Counted from the first letter of the stretch, positions 1-6,711 are shown. The stretch: DNA of 20,389 nt from CAYRZF01 sp964428805 (GCA_964428805.1 CAYRZF010000038.1:1-20389), one strand, 5' to 3'. Notes: generated from the letters alone by a model not told the origin. Numbers and translations are program-made.

Positions 1-915
1 GTGGCGGAGGCGGCGACCGGCGAGATAGCGTCGCAGGTTGTCGTTGAAGACGGGAGCGATCTCCGCGGGCACGCTAGGCCCGGCGATGTGCGGGGTGATG
101 ACGACGTTGGGCAGAGTCCAGAGCGGATGGTCGGGCGAGAGCGGCTCGGTCTCGAACACGTCGAGGATCGCGCCGGCGATCCGCTTCTCGGAAAGCGCGC
201 GCATGAGCGCTGTTTCATCGATCACTGGTCCCCGCCCGATACTGACGAGCCACGCCCTGGGTTTCATGGCCCGGAGCTCGGCCTCTCCGATCAATCCGCG
301 GGTCTCCTTGGTGAGAGGAAGCACGATCACGACGAAGTCGGCCTGCCCCAGGGCCCGGGCGATTGCGGAGGGGCGATAAACGGCGGCGACGCCCCTCTCC
401 CTTTTTCCGCTCCGGCTCACGCCGATGACCCGCATGCCGACCGCTCGCGCCGCGCGGGCGATCGCTTTGCCGATGTCTCCGAGGCCGACAATCGCAAGGG
501 TCCTGCCGTGAAGCGGCCCCGGATCCAGAGCGCGCCACAGGCGCTGTCGTTGGGCCTCCCGGAACGCTTCCATCCGCTGGCTGACCCAGGCGCACCACCC
601 GAGCGTGTACTCGGCCATCCAGGGGCCGAATATTCCGGCCGCCCGGGTGACGATGACGCGGGCAGGAAGCTCGGGGACGAGGAAACTCTCCACACCCGCC
701 CCCATGCCCTGAATCCACCGGAGGCGGGATGCCTTGGCGAGGAGATGGGGCGGGAATCTCCAGGCGTACAGGATCTCGGCCCCTCGGATTGGTTTGACGG
801 CCGCCTCCGGCGTTGAGCACACATCCAGGCGGATCGCACCCCTCGGAGCTTTCACCAGGCGGGCATACGCCTCGGCTTCGTCGGGGTGATAGAGAAGGAC
901 GCGGCGCGGGATCAC
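1..915 (-). CDS. D-2-hydroxyacid dehydrogenase (NAD-dependent), 3' end outside window
   Basis: Oxidoreductase that interconverts a 2-oxoacid and a D-2-hydroxyacid with NAD(P)H; the substrate cannot be named from the sequence. The frame is open for 305 codons from GTG at 915 to base 1, so only the last few residues are missing if it has the family's usual 310-330. Visible motifs: nucleotide-binding GLGDIG (residues 144-149), catalytic Arg228 in SIGRG, Glu257 in FETEPL and His276 in TPHIAG, giving the Arg/Glu/His set of this superfamily. The N-terminal half (about 1-95) is the diverged substrate-binding domain. GTG is chosen because it overlaps the TGA of the upstream epimerase gene in a GTGA junction, which suggests translational coupling; no good Shine-Dalgarno sequence is seen. 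The pairing with an epimerase suggests a small sugar-acid or hydroxyacid pathway, which is inference. The frame lies in the shadow of longer spurious ORFs. Confidence 0.93.
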   Translation of the reverse strand, partial: MIPRRVLLYHPDEAEAYARLVKAPRGAIRLDVCSTPEAAVKPIRGAEILYAWRFPPHLLAKASRLRWIQGMGAGVESFLVPELPARVIVTRAAGIFGPWMAEYTLGWCAWVSQRMEAFREAQRQRLWRALDPGPLHGRTLAIVGLGDIGKAIARAARAVGMRVIGVSRSGKRERGVAAVYRPSAIARALGQADFVVIVLPLTKETRGLIGEAELRAMKPRAWLVSIGRGPVIDETALMRALSEKRIAGAILDVFETEPLSPDHPLWTLPNVVITPHIAGPSVPAEIAPVFNDNLRRYLAGRRLRH

Positions 916-1898
916 CGCGGGAGCAGGGCGAGGAGCTGATCCTCGAAGCTGAAGTCCACCGGCCGCTGGTCCAGCCCTTCCTTCCGGTACCACTCCCAGG
1001 TCTGCCTGAGGCCCGAGGCCAGGGTGTAGCGGGGGTGGATCCCGAGCTCGGTGCGAACTTTCGAGGTCGTGTACACGGCGTGGCAGTCATAGACGAGGTT
1101 CTGCCCGAAGACCGGTCCGGCCTTGTCGAAGCGTGTGAGCAGGGCGGAGTCGAAGTGGCGAAACTCCACGGGGCGGTCGAGGACTTCGGCGATCTGCTCG
1201 ACGAAGCCGACCTGGGTGACGCATTCCTCCCCGGTGGCGTTGTAGGCCTGGCCGAACGCGCGCGGGTTTCCCAGCATGACCGCCAACGCGTCGGCCAGAT
1301 CCTCCACGTGACCGAACTGGCGGAGCCACCCGCCGTGACCGGGCACCAGCACCGGTCGCCCCCGGATGATCCGATCGAAGAAGAAGGTTTCATTGTGTCG
1401 GGTGTTGAACGGGCCCAGGACGTGGGTCGGCCTGACGATCGTCACGGGCAGCCCGCGGTCCCTATGTCGCTCCAGGAGTGCATCTTCGCCGGCGATCTTG
1501 TGGCGGGCGTACTCGCCCCAGTAGTATCCTCGGGGGGTCGTCTCGCTGTAGGGGATGGGGAGCGCGTGGTCGTACACGCGCCCGGTAGAAACGAAGATTA
1601 CGTGAGGGAGGCTGGGGGCGAGCGTATCGGCGAGAGCCGCCACGTCTTCCCCCGTGGTCGGGGCGTAGGAAATGTCGTAAACCGCGTCGAAGCGGGCTCC
1701 GGCGAGGGCGGACGCGAGCCGGGCGTGGTCCTTCCTGTCGCAGGGGATCATGCTCACGGAGGGCGGCAGCCTGTCTGTCTTGCGGCCGCGGTTGAGCACG
1801 GTGACGGCGTGGCCGTCACGCAGGAGCGCCCGGACGAGAGCGAGGCTGATAAATTCGGTTCCCCCGGCGACGAGGACGCGCATGCCGGGCGCCATCAT
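912..1898 (-). CDS. NAD-dependent epimerase/dehydratase family protein (extended SDR)
   Basis: A 328-residue extended short-chain dehydrogenase/reductase, probably acting on a nucleotide sugar or similar substrate through NAD-dependent oxidation and reduction. The N-terminal Rossmann strand RVLVAGGTEFIS (residues 7-18) is recognisable but unusual: the standard G-x-x-G-x-x-G reads G12-x-x-E15-x-x-S18. The catalytic pair is intact, with Tyr130-x-x-x-Lys134 (YARHK) and the preceding VSTGRVYD strand with Ser104/Thr105. VRPTHVLGP follows as the usual substrate-side motif. ATG 1898 is preferred because GGGGAGA lies 8 nt upstream; a second possible start is ATG 1883. The gene is coupled by a 4-bp overlap to the downstream hydroxyacid dehydrogenase, and it diverges from the selenoprotein OsmC gene across an 80-bp spacer. 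The exact substrate is unknown, and the degenerate glycine motif could alter cofactor binding. Confidence 0.9.
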   Translation of the reverse strand: MMAPGMRVLVAGGTEFISLALVRALLRDGHAVTVLNRGRKTDRLPPSVSMIPCDRKDHARLASALAGARFDAVYDISYAPTTGEDVAALADTLAPSLPHVIFVSTGRVYDHALPIPYSETTPRGYYWGEYARHKIAGEDALLERHRDRGLPVTIVRPTHVLGPFNTRHNETFFFDRIIRGRPVLVPGHGGWLRQFGHVEDLADALAVMLGNPRAFGQAYNATGEECVTQVGFVEQIAEVLDRPVEFRHFDSALLTRFDKAGPVFGQNLVYDCHAVYTTSKVRTELGIHPRYTLASGLRQTWEWYRKEGLDQRPVDFSFEDQLLALLPR

Positions 1899-1921
1899 AC
1901 CATGACTCTCCCCTCACCCTG

Positions 1922-1944
1922 CCTCTCCCCCACCGGGGGAGAGG
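1922..1944. repeat. Perfect GC-rich intergenic palindrome (REP-like)
   Basis: A 10-bp perfect inverted repeat, CCTCTCCCCC / GGGGGAGAGG, with a 3-nt loop (ACC), sits in the 80-bp spacer between the divergent epimerase and OsmC genes. The flanking CCCTCACCCTG at 1911-1921 has the look of the C-rich palindromic elements that recur between genes in many high-GC genomes. There is no T-tract, and it lies upstream of both genes, so it is not an obvious terminator. Whether it is repeated elsewhere in this genome cannot be seen here. Confidence 0.7.
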
Positions 1945-1978
1945 ACAAAGGGGCCCTATCTCACAGGAGGACACCAAC

Positions 1979-2467
1979 GTGGCGAGAGCGGTGACGGTGA
2001 CATTGCTCGACAATCTCCGGCATGAGGTACGGGTTGGGAGGCACGTGCTGGTGGCCGACGAGCCGCCCGAGATGGGCGGGGACGACGCCGGGCCTTCTCC
2101 CTATGAGCTGCTGCTCGCGGCGCTCGGCGCCTGAACCTCCATCACGGTCTTGCTGTACGCAAGACGGAAGGGATGGGCGGTGGACCGGGCGGAGGTCAAG
2201 CTCCGGCACGAGAGGCGGGACGGGGNNNNNNNNNNNNNNNNNNNNNNNNNNNNNNNNNNNNNNNNNNNNNNNNNNNNNNNNNNNNNNNNNNNNNNNNNNN
2301 NNNNNNNNNNNNNNNNNNNNNNNNNGGTCGATCACGTCACGCTGGAGTTGCTGTTGGGCGGCGATCTCTCACCTGAGCAAGAGTCACGGCTCCGAGAGAT
2401 CGCGGACCGCTGCCCCGTCCACCGCGCGCTGACGGGCGACATCGTGATCGGTCACTCGGTCGCTTAA
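1979..2467 (+). CDS. OsmC-family peroxiredoxin, selenoprotein (in-frame TGA = Sec52), interrupted by assembly gap
   Basis: OsmC/Ohr-like thiol peroxidase, expected to reduce organic hydroperoxides in the cytoplasm. The start is GTG 1979, with AGGAGG 8 nt upstream. Residues 1-51 match the family up to GPSPYELLLAALGA; codon 52 (2132-2134) is TGA, then the family sequence resumes in the same frame as TSITVLLYARRKGW. In relatives the motif is G-A-C-T-S, so TGA replaces precisely the peroxidatic Cys. The second conserved Cys survives as TGC in the C-terminal ADRCPVHRALTG. A hairpin of SECIS type follows the TGA. The 100-N gap (2226-2325) removes the centre, so the length (162 residues with Ns) is nominal and the frame across the gap is fortuitous. 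TAA 2465-2467 overlaps the stop of the convergent Lrp-like gene. A nonsense mutation or sequencing error is the alternative, made unlikely by the exact position, the hairpin and a second Sec gene nearby. Confidence 0.88.
2135..2176 (+). promoter_or_regulatory. Candidate bacterial SECIS element of the Sec-OsmC gene
   Basis: Immediately after the TGA, GTCTTGC (2147-2153) pairs perfectly with GCAAGAC (2159-2165), closing a 5-nt loop UGUAC. A lower helix CCATC (2139-2143) / GATGG (2172-2176) extends it beyond an asymmetric internal loop. The apical loop begins 19 nt after the TGA and has G at its second position. This fits the known bacterial requirement: a small loop about 16-37 nt downstream, with a G among its first two bases, read by SelB. 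The lack of the extruded U seen in the E. coli elements is acceptable in other bacteria. Confidence 0.7.
2226..2325. other. Assembly gap of 100 N inside the OsmC gene
   Basis: Exactly 100 N, the conventional placeholder for a gap of unknown size. By comparison with related OsmC proteins, the missing stretch after RHERRDG and before VDHVTLELLL is probably shorter (roughly a dozen or so residues). Neither the length nor the reading frame across it should be trusted. Confidence 0.95.
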
Positions 2468-2709
2468 CCGATCGCTACGGCCACGCAGGTCGTCGTCCGG
2501 GTGATCCCATCCACGACGCCGATGCTCTCCGTGACGACCTGCCCAATGGCGTCGAGGCTCGGCCCCTCCAGTACCACGATGAAGTCGTAGGGGCCGGTCA
2601 CCGCATCCATGGATACGATGGTGATCCGCCCGCCCTTGAGCGTCGAGAGCGCCTTCTTCACGGCTTTGGTCTTTCCCGCGGCGGTTTCGATCAGGACGTA
2701 GGCTTTCAT
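2464..2709 (-). CDS. Stand-alone Lrp/AsnC ligand-binding (RAM) domain protein
   Basis: An 81-residue protein that is only the C-terminal ligand-binding, oligomerisation half of an Lrp/AsnC regulator, with no helix-turn-helix. It shows the RAM-type beta-alpha-beta-beta-alpha-beta pattern, beginning MKAYVLIETAAGK and containing TGPYDFIVVLEG, then VTESIGVVDGITRTTTCVAV. Such small proteins form ring-like oligomers that bind amino acids or other small effectors; the ligand here is unknown. ATG 2709 is chosen because AAGGAGG stands 8 nt upstream; the frame stays open further upstream to 2745, but without support. Its TAA shares TTAA (2464-2467) with the stop of the convergent OsmC gene. Confidence 0.88.
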   Translation of the reverse strand: MKAYVLIETAAGKTKAVKKALSTLKGGRITIVSMDAVTGPYDFIVVLEGPSLDAIGQVVTESIGVVDGITRTTTCVAVAIG

Positions 2710-2751
2710 GGCTGTTTCCTCCTTGCGTTGAAGGTTACCTGCCAAGGCTGG

Positions 2752-4125
2752 TCAGAAGGAACTCCCCCGGGTGGCGACGAGATAATCGCTCTTCGCCCGC
2801 TCCAGCTCGTCGAAAATCTGTTGTCGCTGGGCCAGGAGCTGCCGGGCCGCCTGGTTCCGGATGAGGGCCAGGCGCGAGAACCTGAGCTGAGATCGGAGAC
2901 GGCTGAGCCCGCCGAGGTAGCGGTAGGCGAGGAGGCCGCTGACCGGAAGGGAGACGAGGAAGAGCGCGGCGATCCGGAGGTTGGACAGGCGCCACACGAG
3001 CCAGGTTTCCAAGCCCCAAAAGAGCGGGATCAGGACGATGCTGGAGAGGAAACGGGCCGTGGCGTAATCGGTCTCCTCGGTGGTGACCCTGTGAGCGATC
3101 CAGCGCGGGACGAGATACGGCAGCGCGTTGACCGCCGCACCGTAGGCGAAGATGGGGAGTCCGAGAAGGCCGAGCCCGGTGGTCCGGAGCCTACGGCGAA
3201 GCGGGGACGCGTGAAGGCGGGACCTCACGGCCTCGTCTCGCACCCGGTACAGCGCGAGTAGGGCCTTGTACTCCTGGATGCGCTGCCAGATGCGCTCGAC
3301 CCGGTCGGGGTCCCGCGCTTTGAAGTGCTGGACGGCGTCCACGATCGTGCGCGAGAGCCGCACGAGATCGACCTGCTTGGGCGAGAGGCCCCGCTCCTCC
3401 TGGAGTTCCCGGATCAGATCGCCGCGGTGGAGTGCTTCCACCTCGCGCACCAGATCGTCCAGATCGATCCGCTCCACGTGGATGACCTGAGCCTCCAGCC
3501 CCCACTGGATCGCCGTCGTCAAGGCCTCGACGGCCTTCCGCGGATCATCGCGGTAGCGGTCGAGGTGCGCGTGGAGCTCGATCGGTTCGCCGAAGGCCAC
3601 GAGGACGCGGCTGCGGAAGGACTTCCGCGCCTCGAATGTGAGCCCGACCGGAATGAGGGCCAACCCCAGATTGCCGTCGTGGCGGGCTTCGCTCTCGAGC
3701 GCGATCCGCGCGGCGCCGCTCTTGATCCGCTGCACCCGGGGCTCGGCGTGGGTCGTGCCCTCGGGGTAGATGGCGATCAGATGGCCCTCGCCCAGCGCGC
3801 GAAAGCATGCCTCGAAGGTCGCCGTGTTCTTGTCCATCTGAGCGGGGTCATCCTGGCGGCGATAGATGGGGATCACCCCGACGGCGGTGAGGAAGCGCGC
3901 CAGGAGCGGGTTTCTGAAGAACCGGCCCGCGGCCAGGTAGTGGACCTTGCGCGGGACGGCCGCGCCCACCAGAAGCGAGTCGATCAGGTTGTTGGGATGG
4001 TTGATGCAGAGGAGAACCGGGCCCGTGCGCGGCACCAACTCCGGATGGCGGACCTCAACGGCCTTGAAGAAGAACCAGATCCAGAACCGACCCACGACCT
4101 GAACGAAGGCGTAGAGCGGGTCCAC
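2752..4125 (-). CDS. PlsC-like 1-acyl-glycerol-phosphate acyltransferase, membrane-anchored
   Basis: A 457-residue glycerolipid acyltransferase that would transfer an acyl group to a (lyso)phospholipid precursor at the inner membrane. The catalytic block is CINHPNNLID (His43, Asp49), with five residues between His and Asp as in the Gpt2/Sct1-like branch rather than the classical HX4D. The acceptor block follows as AIYPEGTTHAEP (Glu122-Gly-Thr), and GVIPIYRR lies between them. The middle (about 200-320) is a charged helical region. The C-terminal third has three hydrophobic segments, around LGLLGLPIFAYGAAVN, SSIVLIPLFWGLETWLVW and AALFLVSLPVSGLLAYRYL. GTG 4125 is chosen because AGGAGG is 4 nt upstream and directly follows the stop of the preceding gene (8 bp between them), which indicates coupling. 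Which lipid step it performs is not visible. Confidence 0.9.
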   Translation of the reverse strand: MDPLYAFVQVVGRFWIWFFFKAVEVRHPELVPRTGPVLLCINHPNNLIDSLLVGAAVPRKVHYLAAGRFFRNPLLARFLTAVGVIPIYRRQDDPAQMDKNTATFEACFRALGEGHLIAIYPEGTTHAEPRVQRIKSGAARIALESEARHDGNLGLALIPVGLTFEARKSFRSRVLVAFGEPIELHAHLDRYRDDPRKAVEALTTAIQWGLEAQVIHVERIDLDDLVREVEALHRGDLIRELQEERGLSPKQVDLVRLSRTIVDAVQHFKARDPDRVERIWQRIQEYKALLALYRVRDEAVRSRLHASPLRRRLRTTGLGLLGLPIFAYGAAVNALPYLVPRWIAHRVTTEETDYATARFLSSIVLIPLFWGLETWLVWRLSNLRIAALFLVSLPVSGLLAYRYLGGLSRLRSQLRFSRLALIRNQAARQLLAQRQQIFDELERAKSDYLVATRGSSF

Positions 4126-4133
4126 GGCTCCTC

Positions 4134-4553
4134 CTACTGGGCCAGGAACCGCTTGAGGGTGTAGGCGAACGCGCTGGGATGCTCGACGGCCTTCTTGCCG
4201 AGGAAGTCGAGACGCGTGCCGCGCTCGGTGGTGTGATTCTTGGGATCGAAGCGGGCGACGACGGTCGCCGTCAGCGAGCCAGCCCGGACCAGGAGGCGCT
4301 CGCCAACGCTCTCGTCTCCGAGGCGGGCCACGATCGCGTAGAAGCCCCGGGCGTCGGTCTCGGCCAGGTAGGAGAATCCGGTTTTCCCCCGGATCAACTT
4401 GACGGAGACCCCGCGGAGCGGGACGCCCTTGACATCCTTCACGTAGCCCAGTACCACGTAACGGTAGAAGACCTCGTGCTCGGCCGTCGCGCCGAACGGG
4501 AGCGCGAGGCCGACGAGACAAAACGCCAGCGCTCGTGCCCACTTGCCTGCCAC
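4134..4553 (-). CDS. Exported carboxypeptidase-regulatory-like (beta-sandwich) domain protein
   Basis: A 139-residue protein with an N-terminal signal peptide (KWARALAFCLVGLALPFGATAEHE, a basic end, a hydrophobic core and a likely cleavage after ATA). It is followed by a transthyretin-like fold of the CarboxypepD_reg type: VLGYVKDVKGVPLRGVSVKLI, then ETDARGFYAIVARL, the usual 'modification plus new information' repeat. No enzymatic residues are seen; such domains are structural or adhesive in the periplasm. GTG 4553 is chosen as the first start giving a full signal peptide. It has no Shine-Dalgarno sequence but sits just below a promoter-like pair, so the message may be leaderless. It is the first gene of a two-gene unit with the acyltransferase. 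The function is unknown. Confidence 0.78.
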   Translation of the reverse strand: MAGKWARALAFCLVGLALPFGATAEHEVFYRYVVLGYVKDVKGVPLRGVSVKLIRGKTGFSYLAETDARGFYAIVARLGDESVGERLLVRAGSLTATVVARFDPKNHTTERGTRLDFLGKKAVEHPSAFAYTLKRFLAQ

Positions 4554-4559
4554 GGCGCC

Positions 4560-4589
4560 AGTGTAGTGAGCCGGGGCAGGGGAAGTCAA
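4560..4589 (-). promoter_or_regulatory. Putative sigma70-type promoter for the 4553 gene
   Basis: On the minus strand, TTGACT (4589-4584) is followed after 18 nt by TACACT (4565-4560). Transcription starting 6-8 nt further would begin at or next to the GTG at 4553, implying a leaderless transcript. It is based on hexamer similarity alone. Confidence 0.35.
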
Positions 4590-4602
4590 GGGAGGATGAA
4601 AT

Positions 4603-5010
4603 ATGACGGCTGTCGATCGGCTGAATGAACTCCTCGAGGCGGAGCGCGCCGGCGTGGAGACGCTCTCCCGCCTCTTTCCCGAGGCCCGCACCCCTGAAAT
4701 GCGGAAGCTCTTCAAGGAGGTCAGGGACGATGAGGCCTGGTCCTGCGCCGGGCTCGCCCGTTCCATCAAGACGCTGGGCGGGGTCATGTCAGAGAAAAAG
4801 GGAGACTTCGCCGACAAGGTGATGAGCGAGCCCACCCTCGCCGCCCGGCTTCGGCTCCTCAACCGGGGTCAGGGATGGGTCGTCAAACGGCTGGATGGTC
4901 TCCTCGGCGAAACGCTTCCCGCGCCCGTCAGCGAGTTTCTCAAGGAGATGAAGACGCGCCACATCGCCAACATCGAAGCCTGCGACCGGCTGGCCGACTC
5001 CCTCAAGTGA
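4603..5010 (+). CDS. Small helical protein, ferritin-like/DUF type
   Basis: A 135-residue, entirely alpha-helical-looking soluble protein with no signal peptide. It starts MTAVDRLNELLEAERAG and contains FKEVRDDEAWSCAGL, then KTRHIANIEACDRLADSL at the C-terminus. The spacing of acidic residues and histidine on amphipathic helices (Glu in LEAERAG, Glu in DDEAW, His and Glu in RHIANIE) resembles four-helix ferritin-like bundles that bind a di-metal centre, but I cannot assign all ligands, so this is tentative. GGGAGG sits 7 nt before ATG 4603. It is transcribed divergently from the exported-domain gene over a 49-bp spacer and convergently with the racemase homologue (14 bp between the ends). No pathway can be given. 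Confidence 0.8.
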   Translation: MTAVDRLNELLEAERAGVETLSRLFPEARTPEMRKLFKEVRDDEAWSCAGLARSIKTLGGVMSEKKGDFADKVMSEPTLAARLRLLNRGQGWVVKRLDGLLGETLPAPVSEFLKEMKTRHIANIEACDRLADSLK

Positions 5011-5024
5011 CCATCGTGCGCTGT

Positions 5025-6119
5025 CTACTGAACCAGGAAATGCCGGATAGCTTTTTCTTCCCAGATTATGCCAACTCCTGGGACGTTGGAAACGAGCGCG
5101 TGGCCACCCTCAACTTTCAGTGGTTCACACAGGATCGGGTTCGCCCAATCGACATACTCCAACCAGTGACAGGTTGGAGTGACGGCCAGAAGATGCGCAC
5201 TAATCTCGGGGAATAGATGGCTCGACATTGGCACTCCAGCAGACTCGGCGAGTGCTGCGGCACGTAGCCAACCTGTGACTCCGCCGATCTTCATCACATC
5301 CGGCATGACGAAGTCTGAAGCGCCAGCGGCTAGCGACTTGGACATGTCATGGGGGCCCCACCAGTTTTCACCAATCTGAACCGGTGTCTTTGCCTCGCGG
5401 CTGATTTGTGCATGGCCGACATAATCATCTGCCAGAGTGGGTTCTTCGACCCAGAAGAGTTGTTCCTCGTCCAGCGCGTGGGTACGCCTTATCGCTTCCG
5501 GCACAGAAAGGGACTGGTTGCAGTCCGCCATGAGCAAGACGCCTTTCCCGACGGACTGCCTGACGGCGCGAACTACGGCGACATCGGTTTCTAGATCCGG
5601 ATACCCCAACCTGACCTTTATCGCGTTAAAGCCGGGCGCGACCAACTCCTGCGCTTCGGCCCCTGCACGTTCACTCCCGATGATCCCGAGCCCGCAACTA
5701 TTATAGGCAGGGATCGGACGCGGTTCCCCACCCAGGAACCGCACCAGCGGCATCTCGCTCGCCTTCGCGAGTGCGTCCCATACGGCCATGTCGATACCCG
5801 CGAGCGCCATTCCCGTAAAGCCCTGCGGGCCGAGTAAGCGAAAACGCCGCTGCAGTTTCTGCTCGATTGCAAACGGAGCAAGAGAATCACCCTTGATTAG
5901 CTCTTCAAGATTGGTGAGAAGCTGCGTAATTGGCTTGAGCGCAAGCGGTGTGTAGCAAAAGACGTAGCTGCAACCTGTTACTCCTTCCTCTGTCCGGATA
6001 TCTATCAGGACCAATGGGGCTGTGCCAACCAGACCGCCGCTTGTCTGAAGCTGCCGCTGCATTGGCACGTTAACGGCGCGCGATTGTAAGCTCCGAATTG
6101 TGAGTTTTTGTTCCGGCAT
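5025..6119 (-). CDS. Mandelate racemase-family enolase-superfamily enzyme (catalytic Lys to Arg)
   Basis: A 364-residue enolase-superfamily enzyme that abstracts a proton alpha to a carboxylate, with Mg2+. From memory it aligns throughout with Pseudomonas putida mandelate racemase at a constant offset of about +4: Lys168 (MR Lys164), Asp199, Glu225 and Glu251 (metal ligands), Asp274-His301 (the His/Asp dyad) and Glu321. The exception is Arg170 where MR has the second base Lys166, in NAIKVRLG instead of K-x-K. The scaffold sequence (VGTAPLVLID, MKIGGVTGW, MSSHLF, EISAHLLA) is close to MR. ATG 6119 is preferred from the homologue's N-terminus; TTG 6131 is possible. Base composition is clearly lower in GC than the surroundings, suggesting transfer together with the upstream VOC gene (20 bp away). 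With the base changed, it may be a dehydratase or a weak racemase rather than a true mandelate racemase. Confidence 0.9.
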   Translation of the reverse strand: MPEQKLTIRSLQSRAVNVPMQRQLQTSGGLVGTAPLVLIDIRTEEGVTGCSYVFCYTPLALKPITQLLTNLEELIKGDSLAPFAIEQKLQRRFRLLGPQGFTGMALAGIDMAVWDALAKASEMPLVRFLGGEPRPIPAYNSCGLGIIGSERAGAEAQELVAPGFNAIKVRLGYPDLETDVAVVRAVRQSVGKGVLLMADCNQSLSVPEAIRRTHALDEEQLFWVEEPTLADDYVGHAQISREAKTPVQIGENWWGPHDMSKSLAAGASDFVMPDVMKIGGVTGWLRAAALAESAGVPMSSHLFPEISAHLLAVTPTCHWLEYVDWANPILCEPLKVEGGHALVSNVPGVGIIWEEKAIRHFLVQ

Positions 6120-6139
6120 GAACCACGGCAAGGGGGGTC

Positions 6140-6538
6140 TTACCCGCGCCCCTCCTCCTTCTTTGGCTCCTGGACCAACTCCACAAGGAGCCCTCCAAGG
6201 GGTTTGAGAAAGTTTACCAGGAGCCCTCGGACGGCGGGAGCTGGCTCATCGAATATGAAGTCACCTACTGAAAAAGGAGTAGGACAGAGGATGTTCTCAA
6301 CGGCAAATGCGATATGGTGGAGGACAGACTTGCCCCCAAGGAACTTGATAAGCTTCGACTCCGCCTCAGGGACGACAAATTCAATCATTGGAAACTTGGT
6401 CGAGAAGGCACAAAAACACTGAAACGCCGGCACCGGCCCCCAGACCAACGGGGCATCGTCTTTGAGCCGCTCCTGGCAAAGCTCATTAGCAATGTTGACC
6501 GACCGAACCACCATTCCGACATGGTGAAACTTCATCAT
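6140..6538 (-). CDS. VOC-fold metalloprotein (glyoxalase / methylmalonyl-CoA epimerase-like)
   Basis: A 132-residue vicinal-oxygen-chelate protein with two beta-alpha-beta-beta-beta modules. The four metal ligands expected of the fold are visible: His in KFHHVGMVV, Glu in PMIEFVV, His in VLHHIAFAV and Glu in LLVELVQEP. The pattern resembles methylmalonyl-CoA epimerase and lactoylglutathione lyase, but the substrate is open. Two adjacent ATGs (6538, 6535) are possible, with AAAGGGG just upstream; the first is used. It is first in a two-gene unit with the racemase homologue and shares its lower GC, so the two probably came together. Both enzyme types work on an acidic carbon next to a carboxylate or thioester, which makes a shared catabolic pathway plausible (inference). 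Confidence 0.85.
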   Translation of the reverse strand: MMKFHHVGMVVRSVNIANELCQERLKDDAPLVWGPVPAFQCFCAFSTKFPMIEFVVPEAESKLIKFLGGKSVLHHIAFAVENILCPTPFSVGDFIFDEPAPAVRGLLVNFLKPLGGLLVELVQEPKKEEGRG

Positions 6539-6711
6539 GGCCCCTTTGACTCCGCCGTTGCCGTGTCGGCGATCACCCTGCGAAAGTCGCCCTGCAGCAC
6601 ACCCACAGCACTTTCTGCGGTTTTATTAAACTCGTCAAGGGGTCTTTATTCGCAGCCCCCGCGGAGAGATTCTAGCAAAGAAGAAGGGGGCGGGTTATAC
6701 TTCGCCCGCCG
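6539..6711. other. Divergent intergenic region between VOC and CoA-transferase genes
   Basis: 173 bp without a gene, AT-richer than its right flank. Toward the VOC gene (minus strand) there is an extended -10-like TGCTAGAAT (6677-6669) and a TTGACG (6642-6637) without a good partner. Toward the CoA-transferase, TATACT (6696-6701) ends 10 nt before ATG 6712, with no clear -35 box. GGCGGG (6689-6694) and CCCGCC (6705-6710) form a 6-bp inverted repeat around that TATACT, a possible operator. All of these are weak. Confidence 0.3.

Noticed and set aside
1..1994. Long plus-strand ORFs opposite the dehydrogenase and epimerase genes
   Set aside because: They show no recognisable domain and mirror the codon pattern of the real minus-strand genes, a common artefact in high-GC DNA.
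2132..2134. TGA in the OsmC gene as a simple nonsense mutation or sequencing error
   Set aside because: It sits precisely at the reactive Cys codon, the frame is otherwise family-like on both sides, a SECIS-like hairpin follows, and a second Sec gene is nearby. Not fully excluded without reads.
4126..4542. N-terminal extension of the acyltransferase frame up to 4542
   Set aside because: That part overlaps the exported-domain gene out of frame, lacks family similarity, and the GTG at 4125 has a strong Shine-Dalgarno sequence.
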